From assembly GCF_045679555.1 (NCBI RefSeq), contig NC_092122.1, forward strand, positions 8,937,284-9,001,283: a DNA stretch of 64,000 bases, given 5' to 3'. Made by a program: the position numbers and the translations under genes. Of this stretch, positions 11,730-26,572 are shown piece by piece. The stretch is from Salvelinus alpinus (Eukaryota > Chordata > Actinopteri > Salmoniformes > Salmonidae). The first letter of the stretch is position 1, and every line of letters starts with the position of its first letter. The notes under the pieces were generated by a model, which worked only from the letters and a program-made list of their open reading frames with translations, did no database searches and was not told the DNA's origin.

Positions 11730-14053
11730 TTGCCAAATATGCTGGTTTCAAACAATTAATTTATATTCCTCTATCCATTCCTTTCTCGCCTCCCCCTCAG
11801 TCTCTCTGTCAATACAAGGGGCAACAAGTGTTGTTGTTGCTGTGTGTACCCTGGAGAATGGATAGTGGTTATACCCAGTGATGAAATAGCACACAGACCG
11901 CAGAACCCTGGCTGTACTATGTCCTGTTTGTTTTGCCTCTGCTCTGGAGTGGGCTGAGCCAGAGAGGGCACTGTCAGTGTCACTGAAAGACATTTCAAAG
12001 AGACCAGGCTTCTGTTGAAATGGCTGACTGGGATTGAGAAAAAGGGCACGGGATAAAGAGAGGGAGAGAGGCAATACAGAGAAATAATGAGAGGGAGAAG
12101 GATGGAGAGAAAGAATGAGAGGGTTACACACAGGGAGGTGGGGACCCAGGGAGACAGGGAAGAGAGTCATCTCTTGGGATAATCAAATGATGAAGAAGAG
12201 GGAGAGAGAGAATTTATGAAGGGCAAGAGAGGGATAGGAATGTAGAAGAAGAATGATGCTTCTGGATGAAAGCGAGGGGAAAGTCCCTGTCAGATGAAGA
12301 GCTGTGTGTGGTTTAGTGCACGCTGGTTCATTTCCATCCATCACAGGATGATAATACTACACCGCCCAGCGTCCCTAGCAACACGGGTCACACCGTCAGC
12401 AGAACAGCACCCAGCCTCCTCCTCCTACTCATAGTAACGTTGTGCTGTTATATCCGAGGTGCCGGCTGTAAATCTCTTTGCGTAACTAACACCCGATAGC
12501 CATCTCCCATGACAGATTACAGCACAGGGCAGTGGTAGGCTACAGGGCTGCAGGCGGTGCCTAGCAACAGGACTATCGCCGCGGCGTCCAGTGTGAGGCC
12601 ATGCTACTGGACAGTCAGGGATTATTCATGTTGTGTAAATCAGAACATTGAAGAGCTGAAATGTATTAATTACATCATTCCTGTGTGCCAGCCAGACCAG
12701 TTGATGAATGAGAAGAGAAGCATGTTTTTATAGAGATTGCTATGAGCACAGACATGCAATATCTGTGAGCTTGGTGTAGCAGATGTGGTTTTTAGAGCCC
12801 TTTTCTCATCTGTGAATCTGTCCAACAAGCATTTTTATGTAACGTCAACATGTATGAATCTCTATTTTAATATCGGTTTCAATGTGCTTAGTTAGATTAT
12901 GGATGTTTGGATACATTTGTGAATATATTTGAAGAGCTCCAATGCAACCGACAGTAATGTTGATTCAACGACTTGATAGAGGCTAAAGCTGAGTCACATT
13001 GGCTGTCCAGTCCAGAAGGAAAGCTACAACTTCCAAGGCCCTCGGAACATTCCAGAACATCTAGTTGCCATGACAACCCCGGAATATGTATCTAATTGGT
13101 TCACAGTATGGTCAATCTGCTAGGGATTAATTGGAAGGCATTCTCTGTTGTGGCTGCTGGGAAACGATCTTTCAACGTGTGTGCGTGTGTTTGTCTTTCT
13201 GGGGATGCTTAGCTGGCCGGTAATGTCGACTTTGTTCTTTGACCGAGCTCCAACTCATCCAGCGACCTGTGCCCTGTGATAAGCCTGCTGGGTAAACAAT
13301 ACGTGACCGCAATCAGATAGGACACATTGATCTCTCTCTGTTTCTCTTTCCCTCTCCTTGTCTTGCACAGGACAGACGCGCGCACGCACACACTGTGGCT
13401 GTCGCTACATCCCCAGGCTGTCCCTACATGTCTCATGTTGACAGAGAGACTAGCAGAGGCTGAGGGCTCTTCAGTGGCCTACAGATACACCGCCATGATA
13501 CAGACATGTAATAAGTAGCTCCGGGGGGCGGTGTCACTGCGGCCATAAAGCCTGAAAGACTGTGGGTAGTCATTGGCTAGGACTGTCTCTTCTCCGTCAC
13601 ACGCTGATGATTCATACAGAGCGGCGTTTATGGAAAAGGATGGGGCAGATAGGGACAATGGGCTGGCAATGCAGGACTAGAGCTAACAGAGAACCCCGTC
13701 TGTTCTAGCCATTCTGTTTCTATGTACAACATACATTATACTTCTCCTGTCTGCTCCATTGAAATATCATTCATTTAATGGTCTGCTCATTAAAGCAGAC
13801 CATTAAATGGGGGAGCGAGAGAATGAGGCAGGTAGAGTGCACAAGAGGGCAAGGGCAAAGCGGGAAATATTGAAGGAGCATCTAGGCTTGTGATGAAAAT
13901 GAACATTGAGGAATAGCTTTTTGTTTTGATTATGTCTTCGTGTAAGCCCCAGTCTTGTTTTGGTATATCCTGTAGTAAACAGTCCGTCAGTAGCAGTGTC
14001 TGGTAGCACAGATTAACCTCAGTCACTGGGGTCTATTTTTACTCACGTTGGTT
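11730..14053. other. Intron 1: no gene; purine-rich tract
   Basis: AG-rich low-complexity sequence at about 12040-12250. Otherwise no recognised feature. Confidence 0.5.
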
Positions 14054-14160
14054 GTGTCTCAAATGGCACCCTATTCCCTAAATAGTGCACTACTTTTGAC
14101 CAGGGCCCATATGACTTTGGTCAAAAGTAGTGCACTTTATTGGAAATAGTGTCATTTGCG
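14054..14160. mobile_element. Foldback MITE
   Basis: Imperfect palindrome: one arm has AATAGTGCACTACTTTTGAC followed by CA, the other TGGTCAAAAGTAGTGCACTT. The loop is GGGCCCATATGACTT. It is a familiar salmonid foldback; a decayed relative lies at 62088-62195. Confidence 0.75.
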
Positions 14161-14577
14161 AAGTAGACGTTCACACTGCTGGAGGACTGTGATTGTATGG
14201 CGCCTAAGCTCTTTTCCGTAACAGTCACACTCAGCAGTGTTAGGTTCTAGAGTAAATAACTCACGGACACTAGAGAAGCGTAAGCAAGTAAAATTCTCCC
14301 CGAAGGGTCAATACAGCTGTAATTCAGACATAGACATGGCTTCCCTCGTGGTGGTATTCATACCCCACTTTGGGTGGAGTCTTCTCCTTATCGTTAAACA
14401 TTGCATCATTCTTGCTAAGCAGGGAACTAAGTGACATGATCCTTGAACTGTTTCTCCCCTTATCAGTGCTGTCACATGCTTTTCCTGCACGCAGCCCCTC
14501 CCAAGCTTAATTATGGGCCCAAACGTGTCTCATGTGTAGCTAATGTTCCTATACTTCTGAGTATAACAATGATCCAA
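14161..14577. other. Intron 1: no feature seen
   Basis: No coding or repeat signal recognised. Confidence 0.45.
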
Positions 14578-15130
14578 GTTGAACCCCCAAAGCCAATTCC
14601 TCCTTTGGTCGTCTTTCCTTCCAGTTCTCTGCTGCCAATGACTGGAACGAACTGCAAAAATCTCTGAAGCTGGAAACACTTATCTCCCTCACTAGCTTTA
14701 AGCACCAGCTGTCAGAGCAGCTCACAGATTACTGCACCTGTACATAGTTCATCTATAATTTAGCCCAAACAACTACCTCTTCCCCATACTGTATTTATTT
14801 ATTTTGCTCCTTTGCACCCCATTATTTCTACTTTGCACATTCGTCCACTGCAAATCTACCATTCCAGTGTTTTACTTGCTATATTGTATTTACCTCACCA
14901 CCATGGCCTTTTTTTCCCTTTACCTCCCTTATCTCACCTCATTTGCTCACATTGTATATAGACTTATTTTTCTACTGTATTATTGACTGTATGTTTTGTT
15001 TATTCCATGTGTAACTGTGTTGTTGTATGTGTCGAATTGCTATGCTTTATCTTGGCCAGATCGCAGTTGCAAAGTAGAACTTGTTCTCAACTGGCCTACC
15101 TGGTTAAATAAAGGTGAAATTAAAAAATAA
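14578..15130 (+). mobile_element. LINE 3' end fragment (jockey/CR1-like salmonid element)
   Basis: Starts in the last ORF2 codons (sense translation FSAANDWNELQKSLKLETLI-like) and ends the ORF near CTGCACCTGTACATAG (about 14746). The 3' UTR follows and finishes with CCTGGTTAAATAAAGGTGAA and an A-rich tail. It is the same family as 22729-23765 and 54378-55438, strongly 5'-truncated. Confidence 0.85.
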
Positions 15131-16720
15131 AAACCCAGACTCCATCAGCAGATAGGGGGGGAAAAAGCTCCAATGGCGTGACAGTATAGATTAGTTTGGT
15201 GTGGAGGAGTTGGAGTGGAGTTTATAATGAGAACGCTTCCATTGAGAAGAGGAAAGTAGGAGGGAGGGGTTGGCTGTGGTCAGATATTTTTCTCCTGCTT
15301 CTTAGGCCTATTACAAGATGAAACACATTTCTATGTCTATTTACCATGAATTGCGAGACTTTAGAATGATTCGTTTTTTTCCCGATCTGAAAAATATACT
15401 GGACAAAACCTGACAGACATTCTCAGTTGATTCATTCTGAGTTCAGCTGCTATAGGCTCTCCAAACCACCTGCTCTCCGTTGAGAGGGAATTGGCTAGAG
15501 TCTGTAATACTGTTAAAATGAGAATGGATTGGCGTGCCGAGATTGTGAATGGCAGTAGTAGCTACTTGATATGTGGATGGGCAAGTAATCTCCTTCCAGC
15601 TGTTAAACATTTATCAGGGCACACACCAATGTCATTGTGTGTTTTCCTGGATGAAACACAGAGCGTAAATCTCTGTTCTCTGAAAGCCTCATTTCCCCAC
15701 CAGGAAAATAAGTTATTTTGTTGTACCTCGCTCTGCTCTTGTTTGCTTTATTTGAGTCGGTCTGTTGGCCACACTGACTGAGGTTGTTGCAAAAGGCACT
15801 TGGCGTTAGATACCCTGGCTGCGTCTGTGATGATAAAGACAGTAAACGTCAGACTGGCTAAAAGCAATCTGTCCATGTTCTTTGTAGTCAAACTAGTTTA
15901 TGTGCGTTTTCTGTTTTGTTTCTTTGTGGGCCATGTTTTTGTCTTGTTACATGAAGGTTACATGAAGATGCATGTTACAGTAGATCATAGCAAAGGGCTG
16001 TACTGAACTATTCAAAGTGAACATAGATTATTCCCATACATTAAGGTTAGGGGTGGTACTGTCTGTTATCCTTTGATAGTATTCATTCTAGTGCTTGTGT
16101 AACATGGATCAAGTCAACCCTCAACACTAACCACTACACCAAATTATATTACACAACTTATTGACCGACGTTGGTTCAATTACTTGAACTCCAGTTAGTT
16201 CAGGTTTTTCTGGGCCCAAGGTGCCGTTTTCTCTAGAGAGAAATCAAATAATTTATGAGAGAGTGGGACGCTGAGCTGAAGGGAGTTGTAGTTTTCATTT
16301 AAGCAAATATTCAGTCTAGTTCAGCGCAGAAACGTGGTGATTAACTACTATGACCATAATCCATTGCGTCTGTTTTTTTTCTGGCTCTGACAGAGATGGA
16401 TACACTTGTACGCCTGCTACATTAGGTTAAATACACACAGACCGCACGAGAGAGGAAAGGAAACCACACATCGACGAGAGAGAGGGATAGAGACAGTTCG
16501 TGAAAGTATGCCTTGTTGATAAACTATTAAAATGATGGTCGGACAACTCTGCAGCATACTTAGGCAGGCTAGCCCAGCTAAATAGGATGACTGAAGACAG
16601 TGCAGTATGGGGAGAACAGAGAACGGTGTCTGGCTGTTTGTAGCTACTGCCTGAGCACGAGATGATCATATGCAAAATAATCAAGTCCCTAAAAAAAACT
16701 GAAGTATTTTATTTCATAGG
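15131..16720. other. Intron 1: no feature seen
   Basis: No coding exon or transposon end recognised. Confidence 0.5.
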
Positions 16721-16911
16721 AAATTTTATTTAACTAGGCAAGTCGGTTAACAACAAATTCTTATTTACAATGACAGCCTACCCCGGCCAAACCCGGATGA
16801 CGTTGGGCCAATTGTGTACCGCCCTATGGGACACCCAATCATGGCCAGGGTCTGTAGTGACACCTCAAGCACTGAGATGCAGTGCCTTAGACTGCTGCGC
16901 CACTCGGTAGC
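16721..16911 (-). mobile_element. Salmonid tRNA-derived SINE, B-box region deleted
   Basis: In minus orientation the head is CCGAGTGGCGCAGCAGTC and the tail ends CTAGTTAAATAAAAT. Compared with the copy at 11036-11265 the segment holding the B box is missing: CAGACCCTGG joins directly to CCATGATTGGG. The copy therefore lacks an intact pol III promoter. Confidence 0.8.
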
Positions 16912-17800
16912 AAATGCATTTGAACTGAAATCGACAACCGTGATTATTTTTTAAATAATCGAATCGAAACCGAACTGACCTCAAAAAACAATCAATGGAG
17001 GCTAGAAGAAAAAAGTGGAAAGTTGCATTCTGTCAGCTAGGCTGGATTCTGTGCTAGAATTAAGGATAATGGCTACCTGACGGGCTCAGTTTCCCATTGA
17101 ACTCGCCATCTTTCTTCTCGAATCCGCAGGACATAAAACAATATAGAGGGAAGATGGAGACATGACATGTAGTATTTTAGTGTACACTTTTCATATTCAT
17201 TCGAAAGATTTCTCACAAAAGCAAGCGTATCTCTGAAATTATTAAAAAAATATATATATTTATTTGAAATGTCAACGGAGCACATACCAATCGTTTTATT
17301 TTCATAGCTTTTTACATTTAATTCAGCTCGTCATGCTAATTTAGCTTTTTGTGACCCGCGGAAACAACTTTAAAGACGACGACCATAAAATGTAAAATCC
17401 TCAAAAGTTGTTGACGAGTAACCTGCACTGCTATATCAACAGAGCTCGGTGCTTATTATCGGATGTATTAGGTTACGAAATCCAATTTTATTTTGACATA
17501 AGATTAATTATATATTAGAGCGACCCCACTGAACATTTCAGAACCCAAATAATCATTTCTTTTTTTCTTTTTTAACAAAGTGAAACTTCATCACCAAAGC
17601 GCGTCCGACCAAGTATGGTGTGAAAACATGTAGAGAGTGATAGCAGGAAACTTGTAATGGAGACAGATGGACTGTTGTACGAGATCTGATGGGGCCTTGG
17701 TGAACGCAGAGCTCCACGCCATGGTGATTGATGAAAGGTGTCAGTGGCGTTATGATGGGGGAAGTCCAGCTGTATTATCTTACAGCTCTATCTGGTGTGA
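16912..17800. other. Intron 1: no feature seen
   Basis: AT-rich, no coding or repeat family recognised. Confidence 0.5.
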
Positions 17801-18060
17801 AGGATGGTGATGGTGGCTTGTTGTGCTGGCTCGTGGAGGATGGTGATGGTGGCTTGTTGTGCTGGCTCGTGGAGGATGGTGATGGTGGCTTGTTGTGCTG
17901 GCTCATGGAGGATGGTGATGGTGGCTTGTTGTGCTGGCTCGTGGAGGATGGTGATGGTGGCTTGTTGTGCTGGCTCGTGGAGGATGGTGATGGTGGCTTG
18001 TTGTGCTGGCTCGTGGAGGATGGTGATGGTGGCTTGTTGTGCTGGCTCGTGGAGGATGAT
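17801..18060. repeat. 36-bp minisatellite, 7 units plus a partial
   Basis: Unit begins AGGATGGTGATGGTGGCTTG and ends GCTCGTGG. Seven units run 17801-18052 with a truncated eighth; the third unit ends CTCATGG. Because 36 is a multiple of 3, all frames without a stop look open. These are not genes. Confidence 0.95.
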
Positions 18061-20195
<2,135 letters not shown>

Positions 20196-20308
20196 ACACT
20201 CACTCCCTCACTCTGGTCTCCTTTGCTCTGTGCTCATCCTCTAAGGCTCACACACTCCCTCACTCTGGTCTCCTTTGCTCTGTGCTCATCCTCTAAGGCT
20301 CACTCACT
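20196..20308. repeat. 52-bp tandem duplication
   Basis: CTGTGCTCATCCTCTAAGGC and neighbouring sequence occur twice with an exact 52-bp offset, preceded both times by CACTCCCTCACTCTGGTCTC. Confidence 0.85.
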
Positions 20309-22619
20309 CCTTTTTTCTTTCTTCACATTCCATCTACCATTTCTCTCACTTGCTCTCTGTATTTTTCAGTCTAACAATCCCACCCTCCCTCTTCAGTGTT
20401 CTCTGCTGGCAGGCTCTCCTCTCTTTGTCTTTCACCAGGAGGCTGGGTCAGTCAGGCTGTATACTACTGCAGCTGGCTTTACCCCTGTGGAAATACACAT
20501 TTGGACGAGCCTACATTAACTTTTTATATAACCCTGCGTGATCCTACTGAACCCAGATGACTCTTCTAGAGGAACACCTGGCCACCTGAATACACCTCTG
20601 TACCACACAGCTTGGTGGACACTGAGTCAGCTCAGACCAGTCACCAGTCATCGTTCTCATCACTTTGTTATTGCAATGCTACCATGAAAACAGCTGTTAG
20701 TACTGCCCTCATTCAAGTGCTTAATTATAAGTTGCTCCTGCCCTCAAAACATAATTTTGACAGGTAACTACTAGCCGGCCTACTAGTTCTCCACAGGCAG
20801 GTTTGTTCCCCCCTTTCATCAGGTACCACTTCCAGGATGGGCTGACGTTTTCTGTCTCCTGCTTCATGTTCACTCCCCAGTGCACCTCTGACAAACTCCC
20901 TTCTGAGCACTGCCTGTGTGTTAAACCCCTCCTGCAGTGTCTTTTATTTATATCCTTTTATCACTCCGGAAACAGCCTGTACCGCCCCTCGCACGGTGTT
21001 ACAGCCGACAGCACGCACGCACACCTCCTGCACAGCATGCTGGGAAATCCCAGTTGCATATACCTGCCACCTGGGGCAAGAGTCACATGTCTGTCATTAT
21101 TCAAAATAGTCTCGGACCTTTGTTTTATAAGGGAAGAAACGGTGTCTGAAACTGTAAACTGAAACTGTCTGAAACTGTGCTGTCACCACCATGAGTTACA
21201 ATGGTGTAGCTGTGGAGTATCAACTTTAAGGTTTCTCTGTTCGGTATCTCCCTTAAAGTAGTGCTGGAATTCACAGGGACCTCACAATACCATATTATCA
21301 CAATAACTTTGCCAATACGAGATGTATTGCGATTCTCACGTTTCTGTATGTATTGCGATTCGATCTTGTGATTTTAGCTTTAAACATATTGCTCACCATG
21401 TCTGCTGCACAGAGCCTTGAGAAAACGAGTTTTGATCTGTCATGGAAATAAGTGCTGAAAATATATTTAATATTATTTTGAAAAGAAGATGGAGAACAAA
21501 TTAGTTTTGGTGCAGCTACAGCAAACTAGAGCAAAATAGTATTGCGACATTGTCAAAACGATCCGAAATATCGTCAAAAATAATATACCGATTATGTAAC
21601 TATCAATTATTATATATATATTTTTTTCTCCAATACTTTAAAGCGCCATCTTTCTCTCTCCTAAACAAACGGGGATGATGATGCCGTTGTGTCATGGGGA
21701 AAGAATGTTGGACAGGTTCCACTGTGGTGAACCCAGCTTAGCAGGGATAAAAGATCTGTTGCAGAAGCTTTTTCCCCCTCCTAAATCCCACATCACAAAC
21801 ATGTCATTTTTCCCTCTGTTTTGTTCAGATCCATCAGTTATTACAGGGTGTGGAAATGCATCTTATGTTGATTAATGGGTTGTTATGTCCTTTGTTTTGT
21901 GATAATTGTTATTCCTATAGTGTGAAGTGTTTTTTTTTTAAAGCTGCACCTGTACTCACTCCCTTCCTCAGCTACACCTCCACATATAGCATAGGGATCA
22001 GCAACTCCTTCTAATTGGCCTATCTTAGGATCACGTTACAGTGAGTCATTAAGCTGGGATAACTCAACCTGGCTCAACGAAGGACCCTTGGGAGAGGGGT
22101 GCATGCGCCTGAATAAAAATGAGTCATCCATACACCTCCTCTTTTCCCCTTCCTTTCTTTTCTCTCGCCTTCTCCTCACCCTCCTCCCACTAACCCAGGC
22201 TCACATTACTCTTTCCCTCTGTTTTACCCCTGTCCTCCCGCTCTCGTCTCTCCTCCTCATGGAGAGAGGGGACAAAGCAGTGGCTGAGGGAATGACAGTG
22301 GTGACATCACCGTGCCAGTGTTCTATCCCTTTACTTGAGCCAATAGAGTGCTGAATAAGGCCATCAGAGCCAGGCTAATCTGGGCTGTGACACATGACCA
22401 TTGTGACAACACACACATACACACAGGCTGCCACTGGCGAACAGAAAGCAGATGCACACTCACACCAACGTATTCATGCACACACTGGTCTTCTGTCTCA
22501 CACACACACATTCGGCCCTGCACATCAAAGCGCCTCATGTAAAGATAATTCATGATAATTAAGAGATTACAAGGTGGCGACCCTGCCCCCTACCTATTTA
22601 TCTTGTTGCCAGGAGACAG
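20309..22619. other. Intron 1: mostly unique; possible decayed repeat at 21270-21610
   Basis: The stretch with repeated TATTGCGATTC motifs (about 21330-21365) and ATATCGTCAAAAATAATATA resembles an interspersed fish repeat I cannot name. The rest shows nothing recognisable. Confidence 0.35.
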
Positions 22620-22725
22620 ATGCTGTGCTGCTATATATAATTGGCCCGTCAGCGTCCGGGTTTGGCTGGTGTAGGCAGTCATTGTAAATAATAAGTTGTT
22701 CTTAACTGACTTGCCTAGTTACATT
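22620..22725 (+). mobile_element. Salmonid SINE fragment (3' half)
   Basis: Contains TTGGCCCGTCAGCGTCCGGG and TTCTTAACTGACTTGCCTAG, the body and tail of the SINE at 11036-11265, without a tRNA-like head. It abuts the tail of the following opposite-strand LINE. Confidence 0.7.
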
Positions 22726-22728
22726 TTT

Positions 22729-23765
22729 ATTTGTTATTTTTATTTCACCTTTTATTTAACCAGGTAGGCCAGTTGAGAACAAGTTCTCATTTACAACTGC
22801 GACCTGGCCAAGATAAAGCAAAGCAGTGCGACCCAAACAACAGAGTTACACATGGAATAAACAAACATACAGCCAATAATACAATAGAAAAAGTATATAT
22901 ACTGTGTGTGCAAATGAGGTAGGATAAGGGAGGTAAGGCAATAAATTGGCCATAGTGGCGAGATAATTACAATATAGCAAATAAACATTGGAGTGATAGA
23001 TGTGCAGAAGATGAGTGTGCAAGTAGAGATCCTGGGGTGCAAAGGAGCAAAATAAATAACAGTTTAGTTGAGGTAGTTGGATGGGCTATGTACAGGTGCA
23101 GTGATCTGCTCTAAAAGCTGATGTTTAAAGTTAGAGAGGGAGATATGAGTCTCCAGCTTCAGTGATTTTTGCCATTCGTTCCAGTCATTGGCAGCAGAGA
23201 ACTGGAAGGAAAGGCGGCCAAAGGAGGAGTTGGCTTTGGGGGTGACCAGTGAAATATACATGCTGGAGTGCATGCTATGGGTGGGTGCTGCTATGGTGAC
23301 CAGTGAGCTGAGATAAGGCGGGGCTTTACCAAGCAAAGACTTATATGACCTGGAGCCAGTGGGTTTGGCGACGAATATGAAGCGAGGGCCAGCCAACGAG
23401 AGCATACAGGTCGCAGTGGTGGGTAGTATATGGGGCTTTGGTGACAGAACGGATGGCACTGTGATAGACTGCATCCAATTTGCTGAGTAGAGTGTTGGAG
23501 GCTATTTTGTAAATGACATCGCAGAAGTCAAGGATCGGTAGGATAGTCAGTTTTACGAGGGTATGTTTGGCAGCATGAGTGAAGGATGCTTTGTTGCGAA
23601 ATAGGATGCTGATTCTAGATTTAATTTTGGATTGGAGATGTTTGATGTGAGTCTGGAAGGAGAGTTTTACAGTCTAACCAGACACCTAGGTATTTGTAGT
23701 TGTCCACATATTCAGAAGTCAGAACCGTCCAGAGTGGTGATGCTGGACGGGCAGCGATCGGCAAA
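22729..23765 (-). mobile_element. LINE 3' end, about 1.0 kb, jockey/CR1-like
   Basis: Minus strand: the ORF2 carboxy-terminal part (for example KSLLGKAPPYLSSLVTIAAP and SSFGRLSFQFSAANDWNE, 23064-23474) followed by the 3' UTR and tail at 22729. The 5' end is lost near 23765, in the segment encoding ITTLDGSDL. Small indels break the frame (around 23473 and 23665). It is nearly the same portion as the copy at 54378-55438, in the same orientation. Confidence 0.9.
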
Positions 23766-23799
23766 GGTTAAAAATATATATACATGTTATCTATTTTTT

Positions 23800-23930
23800 T
23801 TTATTTTCTTTCTGCTGTCACTGTGGCACTGCCAGTCTTGGTTGGGTGGGCTTGTAAGTAAGCATTTCCTGGTAAGGTCTACACCGGTTGTATTCGGCGC
23901 ATGTGACAAATACAATTTGATTTGATTTCA
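23800..23930 (+). mobile_element. Rex1-like LINE 3' tail
   Basis: TTCGGCGCATGTGACAAATA followed by CAATTTGATTTGATTTC is the end of the LINE family also seen at 37650-37708. Only the last roughly 100 bases are recognisable. Confidence 0.7.
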
Positions 23931-24708
23931 GCACTGTAGCACACTATGGCCAGTCTTGGTTGGGTGGGTTCAGCGCTCTGGGTGGTGTGGTTGGAGGCTA
24001 TGGGGGAAGAGTTGTGTGTGTATTGTACATGATTGTGTTGGAGAAAGTTTGGCAGCATTCACCTGGCATTGTGTCTCTGTATGTGTGTGACTGTGTGTGT
24101 CCTGACTAGGCCCTGTGCCCAGCCTGAGCAGGTGCTGGTCTGGTGCGTACTGGAATGTGTTCAGAAGGCCAATGGGGACAGGGCCAGCACTGCAGGAGGC
24201 AGCAAAGCTAACTTTAACACTGAGCTACTGTTCCTAGCTGGGGAAGTAAAGTATTAGCCAAATAATGAAATGTTAATAGCTTTAATATTCCCATTTTATT
24301 AGAGTCTTGCAATTATATTAGTCTTAAATCATGACTTAAAGCTTATTTTTTTCCTTTTACAACCTGTACATTTCTCTATAATTATCATATTTTGTCCTCA
24401 GAATTCTTTGTTCCTACTTTGTAATTTCACAGGCTTCATTCATTGATGATAGTGGCATAATGTATTCAGGAGACACTCTGATATGGAGAAGCTTTTTGAA
24501 GTTAGTCTAGAAGCCCATGGGATTGTCTGCCATGACGGGCCCTACTGCAGAATGCCACATCTATCCATTCATAGTGCTGGCGCCCGTCTCTGTCAGAGCT
24601 GGGAGACGATCAGGACAGACGGTGTTGTCAACCATCCACAAAGCTACGATCCCACAGAGCTGATTCAACCCAATGACACACCCATGCATGCATATACAGA
24701 CATTAGCG
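23931..24708. other. Intron 1: no feature seen
   Basis: No recognised exon. A short open frame at 24033-24257 has no family resemblance. Confidence 0.45.
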
Positions 24709-24735
24709 CACACACACACACACACACACACACAC
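24709..24735. repeat. (CA)n short microsatellite
   Basis: About 13 CA units. Confidence 0.95.
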
Positions 24736-24927
24736 TATGGCTACAGCCACATCCGACTGACGCCAACTCTGTCATGGCAACAAAGCCTCTCAATCATTCT
24801 CTGTGGCTGCCATCTCCAGCTGCATGTATTGTCTACTATAGTCTCCCTCAGTATAGCACGTATGAACACCCTGCAGCCCAGCCTGCTGAATACAACGCAT
24901 GCATTATACATCGCCGTCTGGAGCTAC

Positions 24928-25108
<181 letters not shown>

Positions 25109-25147
25109 AGTGATGAGTGTGTGTGTGTGTCTGCGTAGTGATGAGTG

Positions 25148-25746
25148 TTTGAGACTTTCTGATTGTATAGATGAGCTGATTGCTGCTGTAATTGGCCAGT
25201 GTTGTGTGTGCTGATGCTGAAGGGGGAGATGGGGTCTAACACGTGGGTGTGTGTCTTTCTCTGGGGGGATTTTAGCTGTAAAAAGTGGTGCATTAATTGG
25301 TCTCTGCTTTCAATCATCACACAGTCAACTGGAGCTACAGAGGACTAGCTTGGGAATGGTGGGTGGGGTTTAGTTTATGGATGGAAATAATTACGGCAAA
25401 TTCTAATGTCATGGAGGGAGAATGTGAGCGGTTGGGAGAGACGGAGAGAGGGAGAATGGCTTTTGCTGCCTTTGATAGGCCATGAAATGAATGAGCACAC
25501 TGGATAGAATAACATTACTTCATACCCTGTCAATAGAATTCAGCTCATCACAATTACCGCTAGATAGATGAGAAAATGACACTTTCAGAAATGCCTGAAA
25601 TAAGGGAGGCTACTTGTCTTGTGTTTTTAAAGGTGTTGTCACTTATGAGATTGTAATCTGTGTGTGCTCCTCTGCGCTGCTCCATCCAAGTCCTTGATCT
25701 GTGGTCGGCTCACTTTGTCTGTTCGGTGTTCTGGTCTGGCTCAGAC
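25148..25746. other. Intron 1: no feature seen
   Basis: No recognised exon or repeat. Confidence 0.45.
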
Positions 25747-26572
25747 TAGGGCTGTCACGGTAACCGTATTACCGCCGCACCAGCAGTCACGAGTCATGAC
25801 CACAGTCAAATTCCCTGTGACCGTTGGTCACGGTAATCCCAATCTAAAACTGCACTAATGAATGGCGCTGATGGGTAGCCTACCAAACTGGCTAACGGCC
25901 CTCGTTAATGGCCTGGTACCAAGAGCTCTAGTGTCCCTATAATCATCCTCTAAACACTTCATGATTGAATTTGAATAATCTAAATGGTCTGAAGGAGGAC
26001 AAATGGTGATGGGAGTTTGAGGTCCCGTACCAAAAGGCGAAGAGCAAGCAGCTGTAGGCTATTAGGGTGTAGAGGGCCCGTGCGGGGGGGGGGGGGGGGT
26101 GTGAGTAACACACAGGATGGAGGGAGAGACAGCAACTACTGTTAACTCGCACTAGACTAACTTCTTGCTAGTTATTTATCATCCCATCTGGTTATGAATC
26201 ATGCCGAGAGAAGCTAGCTAACGAGGCTAATTGAGGCGAGCCATAACGACTTCTCACCATCCTACAGTTATCCTACACATAACCACTCCATTCAGATTAT
26301 AGTGTAAATAGCAGCCTACCTGTTGGCTTCTGGTCGTTGTTGCTTTTCTTTCTCATTTCACTTTTAATTCTGTCATTTTCCATTGATTTAGACATCTCCT
26401 AATCTACACAAGCAGGGCAGCAATGCAATTCTCTCTCCACTGGAAGCGCAGCGATCAGAGCGCATGCCTTTATTAGTGATTTATTAGTCACATCATGCAG
26501 TACTTGTGTTTTTCTAAGTGATTTCTAAGCCATTCCCAAGTTTATAGGCCTATCACAACTAAATAAATCATT
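25747..26572 (+). mobile_element. hAT-like repeat, left part, running into the satellite
   Basis: Begins TAGGGCTGTCACGGTAACCG, a hAT-style TAGGGCTG end; the body contains GTGACCGTTGGTCACGGTAA. No transposase coding was found. The sequence runs directly into the first satellite unit at 26573. Whether the sequence right of the satellite (32387-32670) is the other half of the same element cannot be settled by reading. Confidence 0.45.

Noticed and set aside
24033..24257. Possible extra exon (CAQPEQVLVWCVLECVQKANGD...)
   Set aside because: No match to the DENND5 family and no acceptor/donor pair keeping phase; it reads like chance coding in intron 1.
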